Part shown: in pieces, positions 23,087 to 23,827 of the stretch
Layout: every line of letters starts with the position of its first letter
How positions within the stretch are numbered: the first letter of the stretch is position 1
Origin: a virus
Direction: 5' to 3' (one strand)
IMG/VR virus record: IMGVR_UViG_3300020185_000265
Location: 1 to 23,827 of that record
DNA: 23,827 nucleotides
Notes under the pieces: generated by a model
Seen by the model: the letters and a program-made list of their open reading frames with translations, nothing else
Databases searched by the model: none
Told to the model about the DNA's origin: nothing
Made by a program: the position numbers and the translations under genes

Positions 23087-23827
23087 GGTGTATAAATTGA
23101 GTAATGCGCGTTAATGTTATTTCTGATTCCCACTTGATTTGAAGACTCATCAGTTGAATAAATAACAAGTTCTTGCATTTTACCTAGCCAACCCCTGCCT
23201 GTAATAGCCCTATCTTTTGAAATACTATCAGCCCTACCAGTTGAAGAAGTGTGAATCATAGATAGAAGAGTTTGATTTAATGCTCTTGTTGTGTTTTCCA
23301 GGTCTGTAGTAACGCCATTTATCTTGTTATCGCCTCCAGTTACTTGTGGGTTGCCTGCTGAATACAACCATTGTTGCGATGGACCGGCATGATAATCGAC
23401 ATATGTCGTTGAACCCAACATAAATTGCTGCCAAGTTATGCCGTTTATTTCTGGGTTTAAAGTATAGAAAACTGACCTAATATTACTAAGCGCTGTAGTC
23501 ATATTAAAATGCAACAATCCAGATGAATCGAATTGAATTGATGGTTTTCCGTTATCGGTTATAACCACACCAGCAGAAACTAGTTTAGGCTGTAAATTTG
23601 CAGTAGTTTGTGTTGCATTGTTTCCATTTCCAGATTGATCATACCAAATCGTTACAAATCCATCGTTGGTTAAACCTGTACCTGTAAAAGCTAATAATGT
23701 GCCATCAGTAATTTGCGCTGCTGTAAAATCTTGCTCGGCATTATCGCTACTTCTACGGATTTTTACAACATTAGTTGTTGTAGATTTTAAATTTCTCAGA
23801 GAATAACCAGCAGAAGCACCTGTATAT
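23083..23827 (-). CDS. tail fibre / lectin-like protein, C-terminal part, cut by right edge
   Basis: 247 residues are visible. The frame is open to the right edge, so the true start lies outside; the GTG at 23568 is internal. The visible part has YSLRNLKSTTTNVVKIRRSS, then DNAEQDFTAAQITDGTLLAF, then FVTIWYDQSGNGNNATQTTA. This pattern is shared with the arabinofuranosidase-B/concanavalin-like (LamG-type) domains of phage fibres. It continues with GKPSIQFDSSGLLHFN and a C-terminal GRGWLGKMQELVIYSTDESS, the end of such a beta-sandwich. I see no clear catalytic site, so carbohydrate binding is more likely than hydrolysis. A host-receptor adhesin or tail fibre is inferred. Confidence 0.7.
   Translation of the reverse strand, partial: YTGASAGYSLRNLKSTTTNVVKIRRSSDNAEQDFTAAQITDGTLLAFTGTGLTNDGFVTIWYDQSGNGNNATQTTANLQPKLVSAGVVITDNGKPSIQFDSSGLLHFNMTTALSNIRSVFYTLNPEINGITWQQFMLGSTTYVDYHAGPSQQWLYSAGNPQVTGGDNKINGVTTDLENTTRALNQTLLSMIHTSSTGRADSISKDRAITGRGWLGKMQELVIYSTDESSNQVGIRNNINAHYSIYTP

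Noticed and set aside
23083-23568. A complete 161-residue gene starting at GTG 23568
   Set aside because: The frame stays open to the right edge and the upstream part continues the lectin-like domain, so this is the end of a longer gene.

Overview
The window is a piece of a tailed-phage genome (or a phage-derived contig) with a T4-type contractile tail. Every gene I can support lies on the minus strand, so transcription runs from high to low coordinates. Support for a phage comes from a T4-like tail sheath (gp18), tail tube (gp19), a gp26-like tail protein, a 956-residue tape measure, baseplate-like proteins and a UvsX/gp32-like/RNase H-like replication set. No integrase, tRNA, rRNA, CRISPR array or insertion sequence is visible. 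The DNA is A+T-rich. Gene starts generally lack a GGAGG-like Shine-Dalgarno site and are preceded by runs such as AATAAATAAAA. This is the style of Bacteroidota and their phages, so a Bacteroidota host (for example a flavobacterium) is my inference; it is not proven.

Layout in transcription order. (1) 23827-22684: the end of a fibre or lectin-like protein cut by the right edge, an 80-residue hypothetical protein and a 47-residue hypothetical protein, closed by a hairpin terminator. (2) 22596-16175: a 496-residue collagen-like protein built of G-T-S/G-T-A/G-S-T triplets, followed without a terminator by three glycosyltransferase genes. These are a three-module 907-residue enzyme, a GT4-like enzyme, and a homologue of the bacterial autotransporter heptosyltransferases with their four-cysteine iron finger. 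(3) 16062-12603: sheath, tube, gp26-like protein and a small overlapping ORF. (4) 12571-4078: tape measure, an 88-residue protein, a tube-initiator-like protein, a gp53/LysM-like wedge protein, a large 967-residue structural protein and a 213-residue protein. (5) 4033-1: a divergent family A DNA polymerase, a 156-residue unknown protein, a cysteine-free gp32-like single-strand binding protein, the UvsX/RecA-like recombinase, and the start of a 5'-3' exonuclease cut by the left edge.

How it works together. Blocks 3-4 make a contractile tail. Block 5 is a replication and recombination set. Block 2 reads as a self-contained decoration unit: a Ser/Thr-rich collagen-like virion fibre made together with enzymes whose relatives O-glycosylate Ser in repetitive surface proteins. 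I consider this the most interesting system in the window; the enzyme-substrate link is inferred from gene order and family knowledge.

Regulation. A recurring minus-strand motif ATATTTATA(A), or a close variant, lies 12-34 bases upstream of the start codons of the sheath, tube, gp26-like, tape-measure, 88-residue and collagen-like genes. In three of these places it directly follows a hairpin terminator. It is a good candidate late promoter for this phage. A different 11-base element is shared by the leaders of the gp32-like and exonuclease genes. No gene-free stretch exceeds 300 bases; the longest is 112 bases, at 16063-16174, and holds two copies of the late motif.
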